Assembly (NCBI GenBank): GCA_002377605.1
Contig: DFQD01000068.1
Location: 1 to 22,293, forward strand
Source of the DNA: Gammaproteobacteria bacterium UBA3498
GTDB taxonomy: Bacteria > Pseudomonadota > Gammaproteobacteria > Pseudomonadales > Pseudohongiellaceae
Direction: 5' to 3'
DNA length: 22,293 nt
Shown: positions 7,509 through 15,733 of the stretch, piece by piece
How positions within the stretch are numbered: the stretch's first letter is position 1
Layout of the letters: each line of letters starts with the position of its first letter
The notes under the pieces: generated by a model
What the model was told of the DNA's origin: nothing
Seen by the model: the letters and a program-made list of their open reading frames with translations, nothing else
The model's database searches: none
Program-made: the position numbers and the translations under genes

Positions 7509-8981
7509 ATGACAGTCAGAAAATTTCTCGCTTTATTGACAATTCCAACGCTAGCCGTTTCCGGTGTGGTCATGGCACAACCGCATGATGCTAGCGTTGC
7601 TGCGCACCAGCCACACTATTACGATATAGCTGATTGGGATATGCAGCCTGAAGATATTACATATGCTGATCATATCGCGCCCCTTTTGCAGCGCAGCTGT
7701 CTGCAATGTCACCGACCTGGCGGCGGCGGCCCAATGACATTCATGTCTTATGAGGAAGTTCGTCCATGGGCTCCTGTGATCATGTATCGCACAGCGATAA
7801 GGGATCGCATGGGAGCGATGCCGCCTTGGTATATTGAGAAAGACATTGGTATTACTGAGGGCTTTGAATCTGATTATTCATTGTCAGATTTAGATTTAGC
7901 CATGATTCAAGCCTGGACGCAGAACGGTGCGCCTCGAGGTAATCCAGCTAATGAGCCGCCTCCTCTTGTTATCTCGGAAGGAGAAGACTGGACTCTTGGA
8001 GAGCCAGATTTGGTATTGACTGGTCCTGAAATGATTCGACCTGCGGTTGCGCCAGATTGGTGGGGAGACATTGGTATAGTTCCAACAGGTCTTACAGAAG
8101 ATCGTTACGTTCAATCCATAGAAGTCAAAGAAGTCAATGATATTCCTGCTGATATCGGCAGCAGCACAGTGGGTGGACGGTACATCTGGCACCATATGAC
8201 CTACAGTAGCGGAGTGCTCAGTGAAGATGGCTCCTTCATATTGCCTGAGACTAGGGTTGGATGGCCGATTCATGAGGTTGGTCGCAATGCTGACCAGTTT
8301 CCTGATAGTGCCGGGCGATTGCTACAAGCTAACTCTGCCTTGCATTTAAATGCTGCTCACTTGCATTCGAATGGCAGAGAGACGACCGGGCACCTGGAAT
8401 TTGGCATCAAGTTTTTCCCACGTGGTTATGAGCCTAAATATACAACTCGCGGTCCGCGCACCGGAAATGGTGTTGATCTGGATATCTTGCCTGGTCTGCC
8501 AAATCAGGAATTGCGAAATTCCGTTGTTCTCCAGGAGCATACAAAAATTATGGCTTTCGAACCGCATCTTCACGCTCCAGGAGTTCGTATGTGCCTAGAG
8601 GCGATTTGGGGACATAACAAATTTACTCTTAACTGCGTTGGTTATGACCATAACTGGGTGAAGCAATATATCTATAAGGAAGATAAAGCGCCTCTTCTAC
8701 CCAAGGGAACGATCTTGCAAACGATCGCCTATATGGACACCTCAGATGCTAACCCAAACATTGCTGATGCGCGGAACTGGGCAGGCGGAGGGCGCAGATC
8801 CGTTTCAAATATGTTTATCGATCTGGGATATAGCGTAACTATGACTGAAGAACAATTTCAGGAAGAGATGGCAGCGAGGCGAACTACGTTAGCGGATCGA
8901 AATGAGTATGATGTTGGTTGTCCGCTATGTTGGTCGCCAGTACCAGAGTATGAAGATACAGCAGGTGGTAGCGAGGACTAA
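7509..8981 (+). CDS. Cytochrome c / PHM-like copper monooxygenase fusion
   Basis: A 490-residue exported protein. After a signal peptide (VVMAQ) comes a heme domain with one CLQCH (C64-H68), then GGGPM and MPPW, typical of cytochrome-like domains fused to copper type II monooxygenases. The rest matches the two-domain PHM/DBM fold. Candidate CuH ligands are H228-H229 (WHHM) and H284 (AHLHSNGRE); candidate CuM ligands are H353 and H355 (PHLH) and M435 (SNMF). Further family marks are YDHNW and LPKGT with DTSDANPN. These enzymes hydroxylate C-H bonds using oxygen and two separated coppers; here the heme may supply electrons instead of ascorbate (inference). A CxxC pair lies near the end (C471, C474). 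The start at 7509 is chosen for its GAGGA site 8 bases upstream; in-frame ATGs at 7494 and 7377 are alternatives. Substrate unknown. Confidence 0.85.
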   Translation: MTVRKFLALLTIPTLAVSGVVMAQPHDASVAAHQPHYYDIADWDMQPEDITYADHIAPLLQRSCLQCHRPGGGGPMTFMSYEEVRPWAPVIMYRTAIRDRMGAMPPWYIEKDIGITEGFESDYSLSDLDLAMIQAWTQNGAPRGNPANEPPPLVISEGEDWTLGEPDLVLTGPEMIRPAVAPDWWGDIGIVPTGLTEDRYVQSIEVKEVNDIPADIGSSTVGGRYIWHHMTYSSGVLSEDGSFILPETRVGWPIHEVGRNADQFPDSAGRLLQANSALHLNAAHLHSNGRETTGHLEFGIKFFPRGYEPKYTTRGPRTGNGVDLDILPGLPNQELRNSVVLQEHTKIMAFEPHLHAPGVRMCLEAIWGHNKFTLNCVGYDHNWVKQYIYKEDKAPLLPKGTILQTIAYMDTSDANPNIADARNWAGGGRRSVSNMFIDLGYSVTMTEEQFQEEMAARRTTLADRNEYDVGCPLCWSPVPEYEDTAGGSED

Positions 8982-8985
8982 TCAG

Positions 8986-9954
8986 ATGTTAGATCGCAGT
9001 ATTCGCCTGATTAATATCTTATTCCTAGTGTTAGCGGTTGCGGGATTCGCAACCGCGCAGGAACGTCGTATGACGCTATCGGGCGATACTCTTACTCCTG
9101 CGTACGAGGGTTGGTGGCCCAATGACGACGGTACTTTTAAACTTTTTTTCGGCTATATGAATTCAAATTGGGAAGAAGAGTTTGATGTCGATGTAGGCCC
9201 AGAAAACTATTTTTCTGTTGTAGGCCCTGGCGACCTAGATGACTTGGCTATCGATGGTTATGATTTTGGGCGAGCAGATGAAGGTCAGCCAACACACTTC
9301 TATCCTCGCAGAAACGCATTTCTGTTTACAGTTGATGTGCCCGCCGACTTCGGCGAAAAAGAACTGGTTTGGACATTACAAGCACGGTCTAATTATAAGG
9401 CTCGGGCGTATGGAACATTGAAATCTGACTATCGCATTGATCCGCAGGTGATTTCGACAGAGGTGGGCGGAGCTTTCGGTAGTCTGGATGATCGCCTAAG
9501 GACTAATATTCCGCCAGAGCTTGTCTTAGAAGGTGAAGCATTTCGTACGGTCAGGGTAGGGCAGGCGCTGGATCTGGCTGTTACGGTGAAAGACCCTGAC
9601 AACTTGCCGGCTCGTTCTAGCAGGCCCCCTCCGCGGACAGCAGAGCAGATTTACCGACCGCCTCAATCAATTGTGGTTTCGTCCGGTCCTGGAGAACGCT
9701 TCTCTTGGATAATATATCGTGGCCCAGCTGATCGAGCTTCCTTCGAGCCTGTGCAAATGAAGACTTACATGGATTCGCGAGTTTATGCAAATTCACCTTG
9801 GTCGCCCCCATTTACTATTCCTATGCCGCCGGAAGATAATCGTTGGACCTCAACAGTTACTTTCGACACCCCAGGTGAATATGTATTGAGAGGAGTTGCC
9901 AGCGACGGATCTATGTTTACCTATCAGAACGTTGTAGTTACTGTAACTCGTTGA
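8986..9954 (+). CDS. Exported beta-rich protein of unknown function
   Basis: A 322-residue protein with a clear signal peptide (hydrophobic residues 9-22, ending ATAQ). I recognise it as a conserved family of uncharacterised bacterial proteins marked by YEGWW, a GYMNSNWEEE-like segment, QPTHFYPRRN and YGTLKSDY, but I know no function. The composition suggests beta-sandwich domains; the C-terminal part (FDTPGEYVLRGVASDG) looks like an Ig/PKD-type domain. It has no cysteines and no heme motif. It starts four bases after the stop of the heme/copper monooxygenase (GAGG site upstream) and so is very likely co-translated with it, perhaps as a partner or chaperone. In-frame ATGs further upstream would overlap the monooxygenase and spoil the signal peptide. 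A strong terminator follows. Confidence 0.75.
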   Translation: MLDRSIRLINILFLVLAVAGFATAQERRMTLSGDTLTPAYEGWWPNDDGTFKLFFGYMNSNWEEEFDVDVGPENYFSVVGPGDLDDLAIDGYDFGRADEGQPTHFYPRRNAFLFTVDVPADFGEKELVWTLQARSNYKARAYGTLKSDYRIDPQVISTEVGGAFGSLDDRLRTNIPPELVLEGEAFRTVRVGQALDLAVTVKDPDNLPARSSRPPPRTAEQIYRPPQSIVVSSGPGERFSWIIYRGPADRASFEPVQMKTYMDSRVYANSPWSPPFTIPMPPEDNRWTSTVTFDTPGEYVLRGVASDGSMFTYQNVVVTVTR

Positions 9955-9967
9955 TCTGATGATTAAA

Positions 9968-10003
9968 GAAAAAGCACTTCAGTAAAAACTGCGGTGCTTT
10001 TTT
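9968..10003 (+). terminator. Rho-independent terminator after the monooxygenase pair
   Basis: AAAAGCAC pairs with GTGCTTTT, with an inner CAGT-AAAA-ACTG stem, and the plus-strand arm ends in six T. It lies 13 bases past the stop of the exported beta-rich protein. It splits the plus-strand block into at least two transcription units: cytochrome c to beta-rich protein, and the TAXI/TRAP genes onward. The remaining bases to 10095 presumably hold a promoter that I could not assign. Confidence 0.88.
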
Positions 10004-10095
10004 CATGCTGACGAGAAAGCTTTACACCATAGTATTGTTCTGGGACCTGCGCTATTCTTGTCTATCACCCTAAAGATGATGCCAGAGAGTAGTTT

Positions 10096-11307
10096 ATGAA
10101 GCGGATTGGAACTGGTCTTTCTTCTTTTGTTTCCATTCTTGCAGTTTACTTGAGTGGCTTACGCAATCAGGGTTTCATTCTTCTATTATTTATTCCGGTT
10201 TCATTGCAGGCGGCGGAAGACATTCAGTTTCCAAAAACCATTGCTTGGTCTGCTTATCAAACTGGCACTGGTGGTTACAGTCAGGCTGTAGCAATCGGCA
10301 ATATCCTGCAGCGTCAATACGGAACAAATCTCAGAGTGATACCAGGTCGTAATGATGTATCGCGACTCGCTACTTTAAGGGCAGGACGCGTACATTTTTC
10401 TGCAGGTGGTTCTGAAGCTATTTATGCCCAGGAAGGTATTCTTAATTTTGCATCGAAGATCTGGGGTCCTCAATCAATAAGGGCGTTAATGTCCAATTAC
10501 TCCGATAGTTGTTCGTACACAATGGTGACCGCAACCGATGCAAACATCCGAAGCATTTCAGATGTAAAGGGGAAAAGAGTTACTTTCGTTCAGGGTGCCC
10601 CCTCTTTAAATAATGCGATGTCAGCATTGTTATCTTATGCCAATCTCACTTGGGACGATGTTGAGAGGGTAGAAGTTGGCGGCTATAACGCTTCTGCTGA
10701 TGCCGTTGTAAACAATCGCGCAGATGTTGTGGGTGGAGCTTGCAATTCTCCTCCGTTCCTGCGTTTAGAAGCTTCTCCTCGAGGATTAACTTTTCCTCCT
10801 TTCCCTCATGACGATGAAGAAGCCATACAAAGAGTGCGAGAACGTCTCCCCTGGTACGTGCCGCACATTGCTATCGAAGGTCCAACTATACCCCCAGAAG
10901 GAATTCAAGTTTTTACTTCTGCTTATCCGTTGCTCGTAGGTCTGGACACTTCAGATGAGTTATTAGCCTACAGCACCGTGAGGGTGATGCATGAAAATTA
11001 CGAGATCTATAAAGATAATGCACCTGGCGCTTCTGGCTGGCGTATTGATCGACAGAAGTTTGAACAAGCTTTTGTGCCATTTCACCCAGGAGCTATCCGG
11101 TACTACAAGGAAATTGGTGCGTGGACTCCTGAAGCGGAAGCAAATAATCAAAAAAATCTTCACAGACAATTGGTATTGAAAACCGCATGGGACGCATTTG
11201 TTCCGACTGCGCCAGAAGACTATGTGGAATTTGAGCAAGCTTGGTTGGTCGCTCGTGAAGGAGCGTTAGCAGAATCAGGGTTGATAACTCTCGGAGAAGG
11301 GCTCTAG
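10096..11307 (+). CDS. TAXI-family TRAP transporter solute-binding protein
   Basis: A 403-residue periplasmic receptor. A long N-terminal region ends in a signal peptide (FILLLFIPVSLQA, cleavage before about residue 40). TAXI features follow: the GTGGYSQAVAIGNIL segment, then AGRVHFSAGGSEAIYA, and a C-terminal FHPGAIRYYKEIG that matches the end of the orphan TAXI protein in this window. It is about 70 residues longer than that copy, with extra C-terminal sequence. It lies ten bases upstream of the fused TRAP permease and is clearly its receptor. The solute is unknown; TAXI systems characterised so far take up organic acids or amino acids. Confidence 0.9.
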   Translation: MKRIGTGLSSFVSILAVYLSGLRNQGFILLLFIPVSLQAAEDIQFPKTIAWSAYQTGTGGYSQAVAIGNILQRQYGTNLRVIPGRNDVSRLATLRAGRVHFSAGGSEAIYAQEGILNFASKIWGPQSIRALMSNYSDSCSYTMVTATDANIRSISDVKGKRVTFVQGAPSLNNAMSALLSYANLTWDDVERVEVGGYNASADAVVNNRADVVGGACNSPPFLRLEASPRGLTFPPFPHDDEEAIQRVRERLPWYVPHIAIEGPTIPPEGIQVFTSAYPLLVGLDTSDELLAYSTVRVMHENYEIYKDNAPGASGWRIDRQKFEQAFVPFHPGAIRYYKEIGAWTPEAEANNQKNLHRQLVLKTAWDAFVPTAPEDYVEFEQAWLVAREGALAESGLITLGEGL

Positions 11308-11317
11308 TTAGTAACAC

Positions 11318-13303
11318 ATGTCTGAAGCATTAAGCGAAAACGGTTCCTCTAAACCAGTTCAAAAATTGCGTTACCGCGAATTGCCCGAAGTGTGGCAAAC
11401 AGTCATGGCAATTATGACTGCGATTTCTATCATTCTCGCAGTAAATCAAATTTTTAATCTTGGCTTTTTTATCGGCTATGTCATGTTGGATAGCCGCTAT
11501 ATGTATTTGATCACTGGTGTCATGCTTTGTATGGTGTTCATTACCTTTCCTGCTACAAAGCGTAGTCCCACACATGTTCCCTGGTATGACATCGCTATCA
11601 TGGCTGTTATCGCTATTATATTTTCTTACTATGCCTTTTATGCAGAGCGCATAGTACTGGAAGCCTGGGAATACACAGCCCCACCTGTCGGAGAATTCAT
11701 GGCCATTGTGACCTGGGTGATTGTGATGGAAGCAGGGCGTCGAGCCGGGGGCTGGCCTGTATTTGCGATCGTTGCCGTATTTTCTTTGTATCCTACCTTT
11801 GCTGATAGATTACCTAGCGTTATAGCTGCACTAAGCATTCCGCTTACCGATGCTGCCATCTTCCATGTAATGGGAGCAGAAAGTTTATTTGGGCTACCTA
11901 TGTCAGTCTTCGCTACGCTAGTTTTTGGATTCTTAGTCTTTGGGATTTCGCTACAATTCACCGGTGGCGGTCCATTTTTTATTAATCTTGCATTTGCATT
12001 GCTCGGACATATGCGCGGTGGGCCGGCAAAAGTCGCGATCTTTTCAAGCGGCTTGATGGGTTCTATGAGCGGCGGGCCAATTAGTAACGTATTAACAACA
12101 GGACCATTATCAATTCCGGCAATGCGCCGGATAGGATTTAGCAAAGAATATGCGTCAGGGGTTGAGGCCTGTGCTTCAACCGGTGGTGTATTCATGCCTC
12201 CGATCATGGGTGCAACTGCATTTGTTATGGCGAGTTTTTTAAATATTAGCTATGTAACTGTTGCTATTGCTGCCATCATTCCGTCTGTGTTGTATTTCTT
12301 CGGTCTGTTTATTCAGATCGATGCTTACGCCGCGCGCCGTGATTTAAAAGGCTTGCCGAAAGACGAATTACCGAAACTTGGTAAAGTGTTTAAGGAAGGT
12401 TGGTACTTTATAGCGGTTTTTGTCGCGTTGATCTGGATGTTGGTGTATTTACAACGCGAGGCAGTGGCACCATTTTATGCTACCGCAATTCTATTAGTAG
12501 TAAATCAATTTACGGTGCACAAACTTTCCTTCGAGCGCTTTATGGCCCTGGTAGCGCAAATGGGTAAGTTGCTGGCAGAGTTAGCGGGAATTCTTGCCGC
12601 TATTGGATTAATCATTGGCGGGTTGGCGGTAACTGGTATCGCCGGAACTATTGCCAATGATTTAGTTTATTTGGCGGGCGAGAGTGTAATCGTCTTGCTT
12701 ATCATGGGTGCTTTAACCAGTTTTATTCTCGGAATCGGCATGACTGTAACTGCCGCTTATATTTTTCTCGCTATTGTATTAGTGCCGGCCCTCACAAATT
12801 CCGGGTTAGATCCACTAGCAAGTCACATGTTTGTCATGTATTGGGGAATGCTGAGCTTTATAACACCGCCGGTAGCACTTGCTGCGTTCGCGGCTGCGTC
12901 AGTGGCTCACGTTTCACCAATGCGTGCCGGGATTGAGGCAATGCGTTTGGGTGCGATTATTTATTTTGTTCCATTCTTTTTTGTGTTTAATCCAGCGTTG
13001 CTGCTACAGGCATCTGTAATAGAAAATTTGCAGGCAATTACGACAGCTCTTGTTGGAGTTGCGTTGGTTTCCGCGTCCTTACAGGGTTATTTAATTGGCA
13101 TCGGCGATCTGGGTGATGGGTTAAAAGGGTTAATAGTTAGAGTTTCGATAGGTGTCTCTGGCCTAACCCTAGCTTTACCAGCAGGCGGTCTATTTGGCTT
13201 CAGCCAGATTTTTCTGCTAGTTGTTGCACTTATATTTCTCGGGGTAGGAATTCTCAGTCGCTTTGCTTTTTTCTCAAAACCTACGGCGGAATCTTCGCCC
13301 TGA
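11318..13303 (+). CDS. TRAP transporter permease, fused small and large subunits
   Basis: A 661-residue inner-membrane protein with many hydrophobic segments, the length and layout of fused DctQ-DctM permeases (TIGR02123 type). The first segments, up to about residue 150, form the small-subunit part. The remainder is the large transport subunit, with GGPISNVLTTGP, ACASTGGVFMPPIMGATAFVMA and SFITPPVALAAFAAASVA, all typical of the TAXI-TRAP group. It should drive sodium-coupled uptake of the solute delivered by the receptor encoded ten bases upstream. The C-terminal 100 residues add several more membrane segments, as is common in fused forms. It is likely cotranscribed with the receptor; translation may be coupled because no strong ribosome-binding site is seen in the short gap. 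Confidence 0.92.
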   Translation: MSEALSENGSSKPVQKLRYRELPEVWQTVMAIMTAISIILAVNQIFNLGFFIGYVMLDSRYMYLITGVMLCMVFITFPATKRSPTHVPWYDIAIMAVIAIIFSYYAFYAERIVLEAWEYTAPPVGEFMAIVTWVIVMEAGRRAGGWPVFAIVAVFSLYPTFADRLPSVIAALSIPLTDAAIFHVMGAESLFGLPMSVFATLVFGFLVFGISLQFTGGGPFFINLAFALLGHMRGGPAKVAIFSSGLMGSMSGGPISNVLTTGPLSIPAMRRIGFSKEYASGVEACASTGGVFMPPIMGATAFVMASFLNISYVTVAIAAIIPSVLYFFGLFIQIDAYAARRDLKGLPKDELPKLGKVFKEGWYFIAVFVALIWMLVYLQREAVAPFYATAILLVVNQFTVHKLSFERFMALVAQMGKLLAELAGILAAIGLIIGGLAVTGIAGTIANDLVYLAGESVIVLLIMGALTSFILGIGMTVTAAYIFLAIVLVPALTNSGLDPLASHMFVMYWGMLSFITPPVALAAFAAASVAHVSPMRAGIEAMRLGAIIYFVPFFFVFNPALLLQASVIENLQAITTALVGVALVSASLQGYLIGIGDLGDGLKGLIVRVSIGVSGLTLALPAGGLFGFSQIFLLVVALIFLGVGILSRFAFFSKPTAESSP

Positions 13304-13404
13304 TAACTCGCTTGTAATAGAGAGCGACAACCGGTAAGTATTAATTATGGTCGTTAACCGGATCCGTCATTCCATGGAAAGGCGATATGGCGGAGCCGAT
13401 ACTA

Positions 13405-13485
13405 AATTTAGAGCTTCGACTCAGCTCTAAAATTCCATTCTGATCACGTATGGTTTAGGGTGTATCACCCATTTTTCGATACGTG
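13405..13485 (+). promoter_or_regulatory. Two hairpins in the leader of the PAL-like gene
   Basis: The first is a perfect nine-base stem, TTTAGAGCT (13407-13415) with AGCTCTAAA (13423-13431), loop of seven. The second is GGGTG-TAT-CACCC (13458-13470) followed by ATTTTT, nested inside a CACGTA/TACGTG pair (13445-13450 with 13480-13485). The second resembles a weak terminator or attenuator that would end the TRAP transcript or gate the next gene. The rest of 13304-13524 shows no gene. Confidence 0.35.
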
Positions 13486-13524
13486 AAATGAAATAGCAAT
13501 CATTTGCAGTGGAGGGGAAGCTCT

Positions 13525-14583
13525 ATGAAACCACGTAACTTTCTGACATTAATTGGATTAGTGTTTGGATTGTCACAGTTGGGATATTCTCAATTGGAGC
13601 CAATTAATAGTCGACCAAATCCATTTATCTCAGTCGACAACTGGACCGATCTCCCAAATGGCCGAACCTGGGGTTCTACTGCCGGTGTAGATATAGACCC
13701 TGACGGACGCCATTTATGGGCGATCGATCGCTGTGGGATAAATTCCTGTGCAGGTTCGAATCTCGATCCAATCTTGAAAATAGATCCTGATGGAAGTGTA
13801 GTTGCCGCTATTGGTGGAGGGTTAATGTTGTTTCCTCACGGATTACATGTGGATAGAGATGGCAATATCTGGGTAACCGACGCTCAGGGTCCTGATCCAA
13901 CGAATCCGGCAACGGCGGGCAAAGGACATGTTGTTTACAAATTAAGCCCGGAAGGTGAGTTGCTGCTTACACTAGGTCAGCCAGGAGTAGCAGGCGATGG
14001 CACCAATGCTTTATTGGAAACTCCCTGTGATGTGGTAACTGATGCAGATGGCAACATCTATGTTGGCGATGGTCACAGCGGACAGAGTGATGATGCGACA
14101 CAAGATACGGTTGCCCGCATTGTGAAATTCGACCGTAATGGAAATCTTTTAAAGTATTGGGGCGGTTGGGGATCAGAAGCAGGGCAATTGAAAACACCTC
14201 ATGCAGTCGATATTGATTCCCGGAATCGACTTATTGTTGGCGACCGCGGCAATAATCGATTACAAATATTCGACCTAGAAGGTAACTACATTGGCGAATT
14301 CAAATCTTTCAGTCGTCCAAGTGGTATTTACATTACTGATGACGACACTATTTATGTGGCAGACTCAGAGTCCGAGTTTGATAATGTTCGCAACCCGGGA
14401 TGGCTCGCAGGTATTCGAGTAGGTAGTTTGCTTGATGGAATCGTAGACTATTTCATTGATGGGGCGGTTGAGTCCTATCCTGATGGTTCTAATCCTGAAG
14501 GGGTTGCAGTAGACGCCGCAGGTAATGTCTATGGTGCTGTCGTTTCTGGTGGTGGATCCATGGTCAAGTCAACCAGAAGATAG
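13525..14583 (+). CDS. PAL-like NHL-repeat beta-propeller protein, exported
   Basis: A 352-residue periplasmic NHL propeller with a signal peptide ending GYSQ. It resembles the lyase half (PAL) of peptidylglycine alpha-amidating monooxygenase, which splits alpha-hydroxyglycine amides into an amide and glyoxylate. By alignment with rat PAL, the active-site Arg is R69, and zinc ligands H105 (FPHGLHVDRDGNIWVTD) and H226 (TPHAVDID) are kept. The catalytic Tyr is replaced by H184 (VGDGH) and the third zinc His by E325 (NPEGVAVD). It may therefore do a different reaction. Repeats such as DRGNNRLQIFDLEGNYIGEF and ARIVKFDRNGNLLKYWG are clear NHL units. The start at 13525 is preceded by GGAGG; a TTG at 13504 is less likely. 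It follows the TRAP permease after 221 bases containing hairpins. Confidence 0.82.
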   Translation: MKPRNFLTLIGLVFGLSQLGYSQLEPINSRPNPFISVDNWTDLPNGRTWGSTAGVDIDPDGRHLWAIDRCGINSCAGSNLDPILKIDPDGSVVAAIGGGLMLFPHGLHVDRDGNIWVTDAQGPDPTNPATAGKGHVVYKLSPEGELLLTLGQPGVAGDGTNALLETPCDVVTDADGNIYVGDGHSGQSDDATQDTVARIVKFDRNGNLLKYWGGWGSEAGQLKTPHAVDIDSRNRLIVGDRGNNRLQIFDLEGNYIGEFKSFSRPSGIYITDDDTIYVADSESEFDNVRNPGWLAGIRVGSLLDGIVDYFIDGAVESYPDGSNPEGVAVDAAGNVYGAVVSGGGSMVKSTRR

Positions 14584-14708
14584 ACGAACCTGAATGTTGA
14601 AATCTTCCTAAAGCTCTCAATTTGGGGGGGTCGTTCAACACCCTTGCTTCTGAATGCGGTCTGGTTTAAGTTTTTTACATTCGTCAAAGCCTATTCGGGA
14701 GCAAGACT

Positions 14709-15725
14709 ATGCTTACCAGATTTTCAAAGATTTCTTTCATGAATAGTGCTGTTTTGGTAACGACTGCATTCACAGTTATGGCCGTTACTGCCAGTGCTCA
14801 GGATACAAATTGGACTGTGGGTTATACAATCGATGGCCAGCCAGACTTACAAGGTGTCTGGGCCAATAACACGATCACTCCAGTGGAAAGACCGGATGCT
14901 TTTGCTGACCAGGAATTTTTATCTGCTGAAGAAGTTGAGTTTTTGCAATCTAGAGTTACGGAAATAGCGGAAGAAGATGGTGATGCATTGTTTGGTGGCG
15001 GCGTATTAGCAGCTGCACTTTCTGGAGAAACAGTTTCCTATGACCCTACAACGGGAAATTATGATCAGTTTTGGTTAGCGGATCGCAGCGTTCATAATCG
15101 AACTTCCCAAATCATTGATCCACCAGATGGAAAGTATCCTCCTCGGACCGAACAAGGGATTGCATATTTCAATGCTGTAGCTCAACGCCGTATCGACCAT
15201 CCGGCAGATTCTTGGCTAGATCGACCTATAACCGAAAGATGTGTTAGTTATGGTGCGCCTTATTTAGGTTCGGGCTACAACAGTTACTGGCAAATCGTTC
15301 AAACCAAGGATCATGTGGTAATTGTGCAAGAGATGATTCACGACGTGCGCATCATTCCTTTGGTTGATAAACCTGTTTTAGATAAGAACATTAAGCTATG
15401 GCACGGAGATTCTCGTGGCTATTGGGATGACGATACGCTGGTAATTGAAACTACTAATTATTCTGACGCGGGTGGGTTTGGTCCCAATAATTCGGCTAAG
15501 GTAAATGTGGAACGCGTGACACGTATTAGCGATACTGCGCTGCATTATGAAATAACAGTGAATGACCCAGGAACATATACAGCGCCTTATACGCGAGAAA
15601 TTATTTTTGACTATAGCCCAGAGCCAATTTACGAATATGCCTGCCATGAAGGTAACTATGGTATGGAATACATTCTTTCTGGCCACAGAGCTCAAGAGCA
15701 ATTTGCTCATGAAGCAAAAAATTAG
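14709..15725 (+). CDS. Exported protein of unknown function (DLQGVW...YACHEGNY family)
   Basis: A 338-residue protein with a signal peptide (cleavage after SASA). I recognise a widespread but uncharacterised family, common in Acidobacteria and marine Proteobacteria, marked by GQPDLQGVWANNTITPVERP, ERCVSYGAP, the central VVIVQEMIHDVRIIPL, WHGDSRGYWDDDTLVIETTNY, and YEYACHEGNYGMEYIL. It has conserved Cys in ERC and YACHEG (not a CxxCH heme motif). The function is unknown. The protein probably forms a beta-rich periplasmic fold. A GGGAG site stands before the ATG; the second ATG (M11) also gives a signal peptide. It follows the PAL-like gene by 125 bases that include a run of seven G, and is eight bases from the rhodanese gene. 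Confidence 0.75.
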   Translation: MLTRFSKISFMNSAVLVTTAFTVMAVTASAQDTNWTVGYTIDGQPDLQGVWANNTITPVERPDAFADQEFLSAEEVEFLQSRVTEIAEEDGDALFGGGVLAAALSGETVSYDPTTGNYDQFWLADRSVHNRTSQIIDPPDGKYPPRTEQGIAYFNAVAQRRIDHPADSWLDRPITERCVSYGAPYLGSGYNSYWQIVQTKDHVVIVQEMIHDVRIIPLVDKPVLDKNIKLWHGDSRGYWDDDTLVIETTNYSDAGGFGPNNSAKVNVERVTRISDTALHYEITVNDPGTYTAPYTREIIFDYSPEPIYEYACHEGNYGMEYILSGHRAQEQFAHEAKN

Positions 15726-15733
15726 GCAAAGTC

